64,000 nucleotides of DNA from NCBI GenBank assembly GCA_017437065.1, contig JAFSBX010000132.1, positions 17,514 through 81,513 on the forward strand, given 5' to 3'. The DNA comes from Lachnospiraceae bacterium (GTDB taxonomy: Bacteria; Bacillota; Clostridia; Lachnospirales; Lachnospiraceae). Positions 29,439-37,618 of this stretch are shown in pieces. A model generated the notes under the pieces. The model was not told the origin of the DNA, searched no databases, and was given only the letters and a program-made list of their open reading frames with translations. The translations under genes and the position numbers were made by a program. The stretch's first letter is position 1. Every line of letters starts with the position of its first letter.

Positions 29439-30515
29439 TTATTTATACATCTCAGCGTAGTATTTCTGATAATCTCCGCTTGTTACATTTTTCATCCATT
29501 CTTCATTTTCGAAGAACCATTTAATGGTAAGTTTAATACCGTCTTTAAACATTGTCTCCGGCTCCCATCCAATTTCCGCTTTTATCTTATCAGGAGCAAT
29601 TGCATATCTTCTGTCATGACCTTTTCTGTCTTCTACATAAGTAATCAAATCTTTGCTTACCAGTGCTTTTCTAGGATCATTTTCAGGCAACATCTCCTGC
29701 AATGTTTCTATAATAATATTGATAATTTCAATATTCTGTTTTTCATTGTGTCCGCCGATATTATAAGTTTCGAAAAGTCTGCCCTTTTCCTGTACCATAT
29801 CAATCGCCTTGGCATGGTCTTCCACATATAACCAGTCACGCACATTTTTGCCGTCACCGTAAACCGGAAGTTTCTTTCCCTGAAGTGCATTATTAATAAT
29901 AAGCGGAATCAGTTTTTCCGGGAACTGATACGGTCCATAGTTGTTGGAGCAGTTTGTAATATTCGCCGGGAACTTATAAGTATCCATATAAGATTTTACC
30001 AGCATATCGGAACTTGCCTTGCTTGCAGAATATGGACTGTGCGGATCATATGGTGTAGTCTCGTAAAAATATTCTCCGTCATTTTCCAAAGAACCATATA
30101 CTTCATCTGTAGATACATGAAGGAATTTCTTTCCTTCCTTAAAACTTCCGTCAGGAAGCTCCCATGCAGCTTTTGCACAGTTTAACATAACTGCTGTTCC
30201 TAACACATTTGTCTGTACAAAAATCTCAGGGTTACGGATACTTCTGTCTACATGACTTTCTGCTGCAAAATGAACTACTCTGTCAATATCATTTTCTGCA
30301 AAGATTTTGCTGATTGCTTCCTTATCACAGATGTCTGCTTTCACAAAAGTATAGTTTTCTCTGCCTTCTACATCTTTTAAGTTTTCGAGATTTCCTGCAT
30401 AAGTAAGTGCATCCACATTGATAATACGAATTTCCTCACCATATTTCTTAAACATATAATGAATATAATTTGAACCGATAAATCCGGCTCCTCCGGTAAC
30501 TAAATAAGTTTTCAT
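29439..30515 (-). CDS. rfbB: dTDP-glucose 4,6-dehydratase
   Basis: Converts dTDP-glucose to dTDP-4-keto-6-deoxyglucose, the branch point for rhamnose and for 4-amino-sugars. The 358 residues have the NAD-binding GGAGFIGSN, the HVSTDEVYG motif with catalytic Asp-Glu, and the YSASKASSD catalytic Tyr/Lys pair. It is the second gene of the operon that begins with the large GH25 gene, 18 bases apart. Its product may also feed the DegT-family aminotransferase encoded at 44.3-45.5 kb. Confidence 0.97.
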   Translation of the reverse strand: MKTYLVTGGAGFIGSNYIHYMFKKYGEEIRIINVDALTYAGNLENLKDVEGRENYTFVKADICDKEAISKIFAENDIDRVVHFAAESHVDRSIRNPEIFVQTNVLGTAVMLNCAKAAWELPDGSFKEGKKFLHVSTDEVYGSLENDGEYFYETTPYDPHSPYSASKASSDMLVKSYMDTYKFPANITNCSNNYGPYQFPEKLIPLIINNALQGKKLPVYGDGKNVRDWLYVEDHAKAIDMVQEKGRLFETYNIGGHNEKQNIEIINIIIETLQEMLPENDPRKALVSKDLITYVEDRKGHDRRYAIAPDKIKAEIGWEPETMFKDGIKLTIKWFFENEEWMKNVTSGDYQKYYAEMYK

Positions 30516-30533
30516 ATTTTCCCTCCATTTGAT

Positions 30534-33500
30534 CTAATATCCGAGATAACTCAAATTCATATCTACATCGCCCTTAATACCGCTGACTTTACCCTTTGAA
30601 GTGTACTGCCACATATTGTATTTTCCGCCATAGGTAGGTTTTGCCGCGTATTGTGCCAGCCAGATTTTACAGGAAGAAGTAAGGCTTCCCGTATTAAATT
30701 TGCTTTCCAGCCACGTCTTATTTGCATACACACCGGATGCATACCCTGAGTTTGAAATAGTCTGGCAGAATGCATTAATAACAGCGGTTCTGGCTTCCTT
30801 GCTGATGGAATCTCCACGTCCGCCACTTGGTTCCACATCTAAAAATACAGGATAAGAAATATTATATCCCTTTATCAGACTTAATACCATCGATGCTTCT
30901 TCTACTGCTTCAACCTCGTTTGTTGCCTGAGAGAAGAAGTATACGCCTACTTTTAATCCTGCAGAAGATGCTCCCTTAATATTTGTCCTGAATTTTGGAT
31001 CCTCAATCAATGCCCCTGTCGTCGAACCACGGTATCCGCAACGAATGATAACATAATTAACACCGGAATTTTTTACCGCATTCCAGTCAATATCACCATT
31101 CCATTTAGATACGTCAATTCCTAAAACACCGGAAGTCGTTACTAATGCTCCGGTTGTAGCATCGAAATTATAAGTCGCACCCTGAATGACCTGTGTGCCT
31201 TTTACAACATTTCCATCTGCATCATAATAGTATACACTACCATCAAGCGTCTGCCAACCAGTATATTTAAATGCCGGCTGCTTAATATAAAATTTATCAT
31301 ATTTGTAATAATCTGCATATACTGCCGCAACATATTCACCGGCTTCGTTTTTAACATAAACCTGCTTGCCGTTATTATCCTTTAATGCGGTTTCTGTATC
31401 CGCAGATTCTTCGTTCTCTGTTGACGGCTCATCTGATGTGACCGTTACAGTGCAACTTGCACCAACACCATTGGCTGTAGCAGTTATGGTTGCTGTTCCG
31501 GCTTTTACTCCGGTTACAGTTCCATTCATTTCTACTGTGGCTACTGATGTATCAGAGCTTGTCCATGCCACACTTTTATCTTCACCTATTACAGTAGCTT
31601 TCAGTGTAGCAGTCTCTCCTACTTTAATAGATAAAGTAGAAGCCGAAATAGTTGTACTGGATTCAAAAACTGTTACAAGACAGGTTGCTGCAACTCCATC
31701 CGCTTCTGCAGTAATTGCCGCCGTTCCGGCTTTTATTCCGGTTACCACACCATTTTCATCTACTGTTGCAATAGATGTATCGGAACTTTTCCACGTTGCA
31801 GTTGCAGATGCATTGATTGTTATTGTCTGTCCCACCTGAACGGAAGCAGTCTGCTTATCAATCGTTATCTGACTTTCGGTTACTGTTACCTGAAATGTCT
31901 CCGTGTCTGTTCCATTACTTGCAGTAACAATTGCTGTTCCAACAGCATTTCCTGTAATGGTATTTGTATTTCCGCTCTGTCCTCCATCAATGGTAACAAT
32001 ACTTTCATCTTCACTTAACCATGTGATAAAATCGCCGGTCAGACTCGTAGTAACGGATGTACTTTCCTCTTTTTTAATAATGATTGTATTCGTTGCTATA
32101 TTGCTCAGTCTCTGAAAGTTTCCTGTCTGCAGTCTGGCTGTAGTTGCCGGATCTGTAATGGTTGCTTTGCTAATCTCTGTATAGCCTTCACCAATTTCCG
32201 TTTTTGTACTTTCTACAAAAGGAACCGTATCTGTATTGGCGGACTCCACCTGTTCCTGTACCTTTGTATCTTCTACTGCTGCATTTACTTCTGACTCTGT
32301 TTTAATTTCATCTTCCACATCTACCTTTTTATATTCAATCTTATCTTTTACCGTTACTTTCTGTGTTTCTGTGGAAATGTCATATTCTACATATTTTTCA
32401 TCAAGTTTCTGCATGGTAACTTTATACTCTCCGGGAACAATTCCTTTCTGATAAATAATACCATCCATATCTTCGTCAATAAGTGTATATGTCTTCTTAT
32501 CTGCATCTGTTACTTCTACTTCAAAAGGTACACTTGCAATCAGTTTTGAAGATTTCTTATTAATAAATTTGATTTTCAAATCCTGCTGAATCGAAGAAAG
32601 ATTCATTGCTACTTTTATTTCGCCTACCCGGGCCGCCTGTGCTTCTTCCTCGGCTTTCGCTGCTGCTTCTGCCTCTGCCAGTTCTGCCGCCTCCTGCTTT
32701 GCAAGCTTCGCATCGGACAATGCCATCAGACCACTTTCACCAATAATCTCTATATCTTCCACTTCTGTTCCAAGTTCGGCAAATGCAGCTACCTGATTTT
32801 CACCTGCTTTGGCACTGATAAATAAACTTCCGGTTATAAGTGCAAATACCAGTACAAGAGCACCCGTTGCAGCAATCAGACGGTCCATTCCGTTCATATT
32901 AGTTAAAAACGAAACTATTCTGCTTATTATATTTCCGGCTCCGTCACGTTCTTCTTCATAATCTTCATAATAATACTCGTTTTCGTCACCGTATTCGTCC
33001 ATTTCATAATACTCTCCGTCGTCCTCTTCCGATTCTTCCGCATAGTATTCGTCCTCTGCATCATCTGCCTCGTAGTAATCTACAGAATCATCTGCTTCTT
33101 CATATTCATAGTACTCTTCATCTTCTTCTGTTTCTTCTAATTCATAGTACTCTTCGTCTTCTTCCGACTCTTCTAATTCATAGTACTCTTCGTCTTCCTC
33201 CGACTCTTCTAATTCATAGTACTCTTCGTCTTCCTCCGACTCTTCTAATTCATAGTACTCTTCGTCTTCTTCCGACTCTTCTAATTCATAGTATTCGTCA
33301 TCTTCTCCAAACTCTTCTGACTCATAGTATTCTTCGTCCAACTCCTCTGATTCGTAATACTCTTCGTCCTCTAAATCCTCTTCCATTTCGTAATATTCTA
33401 TATCTTCTTCTGATTCAAAATATTCTGTTTTGTCTTCTGGCTCATCAAAACTAATGTATTCCACTCCATCCTGTGCTTCTTCAAATTCATAATATTCGTC

Positions 33501-33629
33501 ATCATCTGTATCATCTATTTCTTCATAATATTCTTCTTCATCGTATTCTTCGTCAAGATTTATAACCTCGAAATCGTCATCTGTATAATTTTCCAGCTCT
33601 TCTTTGTTTCTGTTAAAAAATCTTTTCAC
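30534..33629 (-). CDS. Large GH25 surface protein with acidic Tyr-rich cytoplasmic repeats and Ig-like domains
   Basis: A 1031-residue membrane protein. Residues 1-235 are extremely acidic and Tyr-rich (DEEYYELEE repeats), then one membrane segment at about 251-273, so the acidic part should face the cytoplasm. Outside follow an Ala/Glu helix (about 310-335), a SpaA-like domain (about 345-425), three Big2-type Ig-like domains (about 525-770, each ending near ATVEMNGTVTGVKAG-type strands), a choline-binding-like repeat (GWQTLDGSVYYYDADG) and a GH25 muramidase domain (about 840-1031) with GIDVSKWN and FLDVEPSGG. It is the first gene after a strong promoter. It probably acts on the wall during glycan export or attachment; that is inference. 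Confidence 0.9.
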   Translation of the reverse strand: MKRFFNRNKEELENYTDDDFEVINLDEEYDEEEYYEEIDDTDDDEYYEFEEAQDGVEYISFDEPEDKTEYFESEEDIEYYEMEEDLEDEEYYESEELDEEYYESEEFGEDDEYYELEESEEDEEYYELEESEEDEEYYELEESEEDEEYYELEESEEDEEYYELEETEEDEEYYEYEEADDSVDYYEADDAEDEYYAEESEEDDGEYYEMDEYGDENEYYYEDYEEERDGAGNIISRIVSFLTNMNGMDRLIAATGALVLVFALITGSLFISAKAGENQVAAFAELGTEVEDIEIIGESGLMALSDAKLAKQEAAELAEAEAAAKAEEEAQAARVGEIKVAMNLSSIQQDLKIKFINKKSSKLIASVPFEVEVTDADKKTYTLIDEDMDGIIYQKGIVPGEYKVTMQKLDEKYVEYDISTETQKVTVKDKIEYKKVDVEDEIKTESEVNAAVEDTKVQEQVESANTDTVPFVESTKTEIGEGYTEISKATITDPATTARLQTGNFQRLSNIATNTIIIKKEESTSVTTSLTGDFITWLSEDESIVTIDGGQSGNTNTITGNAVGTAIVTASNGTDTETFQVTVTESQITIDKQTASVQVGQTITINASATATWKSSDTSIATVDENGVVTGIKAGTAAITAEADGVAATCLVTVFESSTTISASTLSIKVGETATLKATVIGEDKSVAWTSSDTSVATVEMNGTVTGVKAGTATITATANGVGASCTVTVTSDEPSTENEESADTETALKDNNGKQVYVKNEAGEYVAAVYADYYKYDKFYIKQPAFKYTGWQTLDGSVYYYDADGNVVKGTQVIQGATYNFDATTGALVTTSGVLGIDVSKWNGDIDWNAVKNSGVNYVIIRCGYRGSTTGALIEDPKFRTNIKGASSAGLKVGVYFFSQATNEVEAVEEASMVLSLIKGYNISYPVFLDVEPSGGRGDSISKEARTAVINAFCQTISNSGYASGVYANKTWLESKFNTGSLTSSCKIWLAQYAAKPTYGGKYNMWQYTSKGKVSGIKGDVDMNLSYLGY
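33135..33314 (-). repeat. 36-base tandem repeat in the acidic region of the GH25 gene
   Basis: Five units with a strict 36-base period start at 33135, 33171, 33207, 33243 and 33279. Each encodes twelve residues of the YYELEESEEDEE type. Units are nearly identical at DNA level, so copy number may vary between strains. Confidence 0.9.
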
Positions 33630-33669
33630 TTCTTATGTCAACCTTTCTTTGATTTAACATTTTTGTAAC

Positions 33670-33698
33670 ATTATATCATCAATACCAACATCATTCAA
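33670..33698 (-). promoter_or_regulatory. Promoter of the rfb/GH25 polysaccharide operon
   Basis: On the minus strand TTGAAT (33693-33698) and a perfect TATAAT (33670-33675) are 17 bases apart, about 40 bases ahead of the large GH25 start. This should drive the run of minus genes from 33.6 kb at least to the phosphoglucomutase terminator. Confidence 0.8.
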
Positions 33699-33870
33699 GA
33701 AATTTCGCCCTTTCCCATATGATTCCATGTTGCTTCACATTGGTTTACCGCAAAGTTTGTCAACTTTTGTCGAACATTTAATTCATCAGTATATTGACTT
33801 TTTTCGCTACAAATGCAACAATTTATATGCTTTAGCTACAGTATTATGTTAATAGTAAAGGGGTAATTCT

Positions 33871-34155
33871 ATGATGTATATGCACTATTGCAGAGGCTGT
33901 CATCGGACACATCTGCTAAACGGTCACAAACAGTTTTGTCCAAAATGCAGTGAACCGCTGACAGAACTTCGCATTTCCTATATGGACTATGTAAATATGG
34001 ATATGGAAGAACGAGAGGCATTTAAAGAACGTTGCGCAGATGAACAACAGCTTGCAGAACTCAGTACTACATACCGTATGTTCAAGTACAGCAAATGGTA
34101 TAAAGAATCTTTAAAAAATGAGCATTCCGAACGGATAAATGCTGTCAATTCTTAA
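33871..34155 (+). CDS. Small zinc-ribbon protein of unknown function
   Basis: A 94-residue protein with an N-terminal zinc-ribbon-like pair of knuckles (CRGC then CPKC, thirteen residues apart) and a helical, charged C-terminal half. AAAGGGG lies seven bases before the ATG. I do not recognise a named family. It is divergent from the rfb/GH25 operon and shares the 240-base intergenic region with it; a regulatory or RNA-binding role would be guesswork. The coding call rests on a good ribosome site and intact Cys pairs. Confidence 0.75.
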   Translation: MMYMHYCRGCHRTHLLNGHKQFCPKCSEPLTELRISYMDYVNMDMEEREAFKERCADEQQLAELSTTYRMFKYSKWYKESLKNEHSERINAVNS

Positions 34156-34235
34156 AAAATAATGAATCTGTGGATTTTTTATTATTTTTTTAGTAAAATA
34201 ACCCATATACATTTTTGTTATATGGAGGCTTAAAT

Positions 34236-35189
34236 ATGAAAAAAAATCTGAAAATAAATCCTCATGCTGTTATATGGATTATCATTGGAATTATACTAAT
34301 TGTCAGTATTGTAAAACTTATTATCTGGAACATCGGTACAAAGTCCGATTTTGACCCAAATAATATTACTGATGACTTCGATACGGAAGCATTGGATGTC
34401 ACCTACAAAATAAATACCGCAAAGATTGAAGGCTTTGTAGATGATGGTGTTACTACTGTACTGATGATTGGAAATAATCCCATCTCAGACTGTCCCGGCG
34501 AAAACGGAATTCCTGCACTTGTCGCAGATGCTACCAAGGCACAAGTATATAGCGCAGGTTTTGCAGACACCTGCCTTACCGCAACAAACAGCACTTATTC
34601 CGCTGATTACGCTCCGGATGCTTTTAGTCTTTCTTATTTAACGAAAGCCATGTGTGACGGTGATTACTCTCTTCAGGATGATGCGTTAAACAACGGTACT
34701 GTAAATCAAGACTATGCTGCGTCTCTTGATGTTTTAAAAAATGCAGACTATTCCAAAGTTGACGTTCTTGTTTTTATGTACGATGCAAATGATTATTTAC
34801 AAAGACGTAACCTTTATGATGAAAACGATGCCTATAATATAGGCACCTATACCGGTGCATTACGTGCATCTGCCACTCAGATTGCAGAGACATATCCGCA
34901 TATTCGTATTATTTTTATGACACCTTCTTTTGCCAGTGTTGTAAATGAAGATGGCAGCTATTCCAGCGGTGACACTACGAACTTAGGATGCGGTACAATT
35001 CCAAATTATTTACTGTTTTCTATTGACGTAGCGAATGAATGTATGTTTACAGTAGTAGATAATTATTATGGAACCATTTGGGAGGATATCGCTTCCAATT
35101 ACCTGACAGACCATATACATTTGAATGATCAGGGAAGACAGAAGATGGCTGGCAGACTTGCTGAGGCAATTGGGCTTCCGGAGGAGTAG
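34236..35189 (+). CDS. Membrane-anchored SGNH/GDSL hydrolase-like protein
   Basis: A 317-residue protein with an N-terminal membrane anchor (about 11-32) and an extracellular SGNH-like domain: VLMIGNNP at block I (Ser replaced by Asn in this reading), a Gly block (VYSAGFADT), FMYDANDY with the block III Asn, and DHIHLNDQG with the Asp-His pair. Because block I lacks a clear GDS serine, catalysis is uncertain. The ATG at 34236 follows GGAGG by seven bases. It is 80 bases downstream of the zinc-ribbon gene and is followed by a giant hairpin element that contains its probable terminator. Confidence 0.72.
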   Translation: MKKNLKINPHAVIWIIIGIILIVSIVKLIIWNIGTKSDFDPNNITDDFDTEALDVTYKINTAKIEGFVDDGVTTVLMIGNNPISDCPGENGIPALVADATKAQVYSAGFADTCLTATNSTYSADYAPDAFSLSYLTKAMCDGDYSLQDDALNNGTVNQDYAASLDVLKNADYSKVDVLVFMYDANDYLQRRNLYDENDAYNIGTYTGALRASATQIAETYPHIRIIFMTPSFASVVNEDGSYSSGDTTNLGCGTIPNYLLFSIDVANECMFTVVDNYYGTIWEDIASNYLTDHIHLNDQGRQKMAGRLAEAIGLPEE

Positions 35190-35194
35190 GTGTG

Positions 35195-35454
35195 AATAAC
35201 GTAGCGGGGTTATAAAAAAGCAATGTCTGCCTTGTCCCGATGTAAAAATTTAAGAACTTCTAAGTATCTCTGGCGAATCAATGACCATTTACGCAACCGG
35301 CTTACATTCGCCATCCATGGCTCAAGTAAGCCTTAATTGGACATCGTGTCCAATTATTGCTGGGTTATAAGAGAGATACTAAGAAGTTCTAATCTTTTTA
35401 CTAAGGCACAAGGCAGACATTGCTTTTTTATAACCTGCTTCCCACTACGTTATT
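35195..35454 (+). repeat. Nested hairpin element, copy 1 (inside a terminator)
   Basis: Non-coding. The outer arms 35208-35235 and 35408-35435 pair perfectly over 28 bases and have the shape of a bidirectional terminator (A6, GC-rich stem, T6). Between them lies a 158-base core (35243-35400) that is itself bounded by inverted arms containing AGAACTTCT and AGTATCTC. Inside the core are two more hairpins: GGCTTAC with GTAAGCC enclosing GCCAT with ATGGC, and a nine-pair stem at 35335-35355. The same core recurs, inverted, at 35601-35760 with unrelated outer arms. It begins six bases after the SGNH gene stop. Confidence 0.9.
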
Positions 35455-35566
35455 ACTTAGAGTATATAAAATTTGTTACACCTGCTATTCATACTTCCAT
35501 TATTTTAATTTCATATCAATCACATAACAATATTCACTCCATCTCATCCCTCCGTATGTCAGTAAA

Positions 35567-35794
35567 GCATACTATAAAAGGAACAGTCTGCTTGTGACTT
35601 GTAAAAAATTTAGAACTTCTTAGTATCTCTTTCACCACTCAGCAATACTTGGACACGATGTCCAAGTAAGGCTTACTTGAGCCACGATGGCGAATGTAAG
35701 CCGGTTGCGTAACCAGTCATTACCTCTCCGGAGATACTTAGAAGTTCTTAATTTTTTACATCGGAACAAACTGACTGTTCCTTTTATAGTATGC
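35567..35794 (-). repeat. Nested hairpin element, copy 2 (inside a terminator)
   Basis: Outer arms 35567-35588 and 35773-35794 pair perfectly over 22 bases (AAAA-stem-TTTT shape) and share no sequence with the outer arms of copy 1. The core 35601-35760 is the reverse complement of the copy 1 core with about 25 differences; the hairpin at 35647-35667 carries a paired change (A-T to C-G) relative to copy 1. It ends 22 bases from the epimerase stop codon, so it occupies that gene's terminator position. Relative to its upstream gene, the core has the same sense as copy 1 has to its own. Confidence 0.9.
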
Positions 35795-35815
35795 CGCACT
35801 ACCTACAATACGCCA

Positions 35816-36814
35816 CTACCCAATACAATAATACCCTTTAAACCACTCCACAAATTTAGCCAGCCCCTCTTCAATAGGAGTACTCGGCTTAAAATCAAAA
35901 TCCCGCATTAATTCAGACACATCCGCATAAGTCTGATACACATCTCCCGGCTGCATTGGCAAATATTCCTTCTTAGCCTCTTTTCCAAGCTGTTTCTCCA
36001 ACTCAGAAATAAAATCCAAAAGTCTCACCGGCGTATTGTTTCCTATATTATATATTTTATATCTGACTCCATCTTTGTTTTCCACCGGCGGATTGCACAG
36101 CACATTTACAATACCTTTTACTACATCATCAACGTATGTAAAATCACGCTGCATATCTCCATTATTATAAATCTGAATCTTTTCACCATTCATAATTTTC
36201 AAGGCAAACTTAAAATATGCCATATCCGGCCTTCCGTAAGGACCATACACTGTAAAGAAGCGAAGTCCCGTTACCGGAATACCATACAGTTTGCTATAGG
36301 CATGTGCCATTAACTCATTCGATTTTTTGGTTGCCGCATAAAGGCTGACTGGACCGTCTACTTTGTCCTCTGTGGAAAACGGCACTTTTTCATTTCCTCC
36401 ATAAACAGAACTGGAGGAAGCAAAAACCAAATGCTCTACCGGATATTTTCTGCATGCCTCTAATACATTAAAAAATCCCATAATATTAGACTGCATATAC
36501 GTATCCGGATTATCAATACTGTAACGCACACCGGCCTGTGCACCGAGATTTATTACCACATCCGGCTGATACTTCTCAAACAATGCAAAAACCTGTTCTT
36601 TATCCGAAAGATCCGCCTTTTCAAAACTATAATTTTCCTGTTTCTCCAAGATGTCCAGTCTTGCTTTTTTCAGCTCTACATCATAGTAATCATTCAAATT
36701 ATCAAAACCGGTTACCACTGCTCCTCTTTCCAATAAAGCAAGTGAAAGATGGAATCCAATAAATCCGGCTCCTCCGGTTATCATATATCGTTTCTGATTA
36801 TCAAACTGTTTCAT
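35816..36814 (-). CDS. NAD-dependent sugar epimerase, UDP-glucuronate 4-epimerase-like
   Basis: A 332-residue extended SDR enzyme with the dinucleotide motif GGAGFIGFH, FDNLNDYYD after strand 2 (typical of GalE/UDP-glucuronate epimerases of the CapI group), an SSSSVYGG Ser motif and the YAATKKSNE catalytic Tyr/Lys. It probably supplies UDP-galacturonate or a related sugar to the second glycan locus; the exact substrate is uncertain. It is the last gene of the minus-strand run and is followed by the copy 2 hairpin element. Confidence 0.88.
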   Translation of the reverse strand: MKQFDNQKRYMITGGAGFIGFHLSLALLERGAVVTGFDNLNDYYDVELKKARLDILEKQENYSFEKADLSDKEQVFALFEKYQPDVVINLGAQAGVRYSIDNPDTYMQSNIMGFFNVLEACRKYPVEHLVFASSSSVYGGNEKVPFSTEDKVDGPVSLYAATKKSNELMAHAYSKLYGIPVTGLRFFTVYGPYGRPDMAYFKFALKIMNGEKIQIYNNGDMQRDFTYVDDVVKGIVNVLCNPPVENKDGVRYKIYNIGNNTPVRLLDFISELEKQLGKEAKKEYLPMQPGDVYQTYADVSELMRDFDFKPSTPIEEGLAKFVEWFKGYYCIG

Positions 36815-36828
36815 ATACTCTCCTATTG

Positions 36829-37602
36829 TTACTCTATTTCCGTATCCCTGTAAATATTATATTCATTTACAGTATTAATCAGTTCAAAACCATAATTTTC
36901 TAACGGCTCACTGAAATTTTTGTGTTCAGACAGAATAACATATTCACACCAGCAGTTTCTCACTTCCTCTGCCAGCTCATCCGACTGTATTTCCTCTGCT
37001 TCCATCAAATCTTTCAGATGATATTCAAATCCCCATCGGTCCACTAATGCCTCTCTTCCGTAAGGCATGCAGATAACATCTGTATATTGCCGAACATAAT
37101 GAATAAACTCCGAAGGAAATACCACCCATACTCTGGACTCATCTTCGTCCGCATCCATCAGAACTGCATCACACAGATTAATAACTATCTGTGGAATGTG
37201 ATGTCCATTTTCGGCTTTGGTAATATTGGGGTTATCATATACATAATTTCCGGTATAAATAACCAATGCACACATAACTGCCAATCCAACCCAGATATAT
37301 TTTTCGAACAATTTCACACCGGCATATGCAATCGTAATTCCCATTGGTATCAGCCATAAAATACGATAATACGTTTCACTGTCCAGTCCGATTACGTCAA
37401 ATAACATCTTAAACGGCGGAAACGAAAAACATGCAAGCATAATCACAGGTGCAATAATTAAAATTGTTTTAATTTGTTTTTTCTTTTCTGTAAAAATCAA
37501 AAATACCAGTGATGCTACATATACATAAAAGCTATAGCCGTCTCCGATATAATTTTCATAAAACTGAAGAATTGTATTCCAAGTATCCATAAAAAATTCC
37601 AT
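36829..37602 (-). CDS. Membrane protein of unknown function
   Basis: A 257-residue protein with about four hydrophobic helices in the first 125 residues and a soluble, acidic C-terminal half (WVVFPSEFIHYVRQYT, then a Tyr-rich end) reminiscent of the extracytoplasmic tail of large GT-C-like membrane proteins. The ATG follows GGGAGA by five bases. It lies 16 bases after another membrane protein gene whose reading frame stops in a membrane segment; together they look like two halves of one longer protein. No function is recognised. Confidence 0.7.
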   Translation of the reverse strand: MEFFMDTWNTILQFYENYIGDGYSFYVYVASLVFLIFTEKKKQIKTILIIAPVIMLACFSFPPFKMLFDVIGLDSETYYRILWLIPMGITIAYAGVKLFEKYIWVGLAVMCALVIYTGNYVYDNPNITKAENGHHIPQIVINLCDAVLMDADEDESRVWVVFPSEFIHYVRQYTDVICMPYGREALVDRWGFEYHLKDLMEAEEIQSDELAEEVRNCWCEYVILSEHKNFSEPLENYGFELINTVNEYNIYRDTEIE

Positions 37603-37618
37603 GTAACTCTCCCTGTTT

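Noticed and set aside
31366-31839. Plus-strand ORF antisense to the Ig-like domains
   Set aside because: Val/Ser/Thr-rich mirror of repeat-rich coding DNA; no ribosome site or promoter.
33135-33314. CRISPR array
   Set aside because: The regular 36-base period has no spacers and is an in-frame tandem repeat of the GH25 gene.
35337-35911. Plus-strand ORFs over the hairpin elements
   Set aside because: They read through palindromes, lack ribosome sites, and differ between the two element copies, so the region is taken as non-coding.
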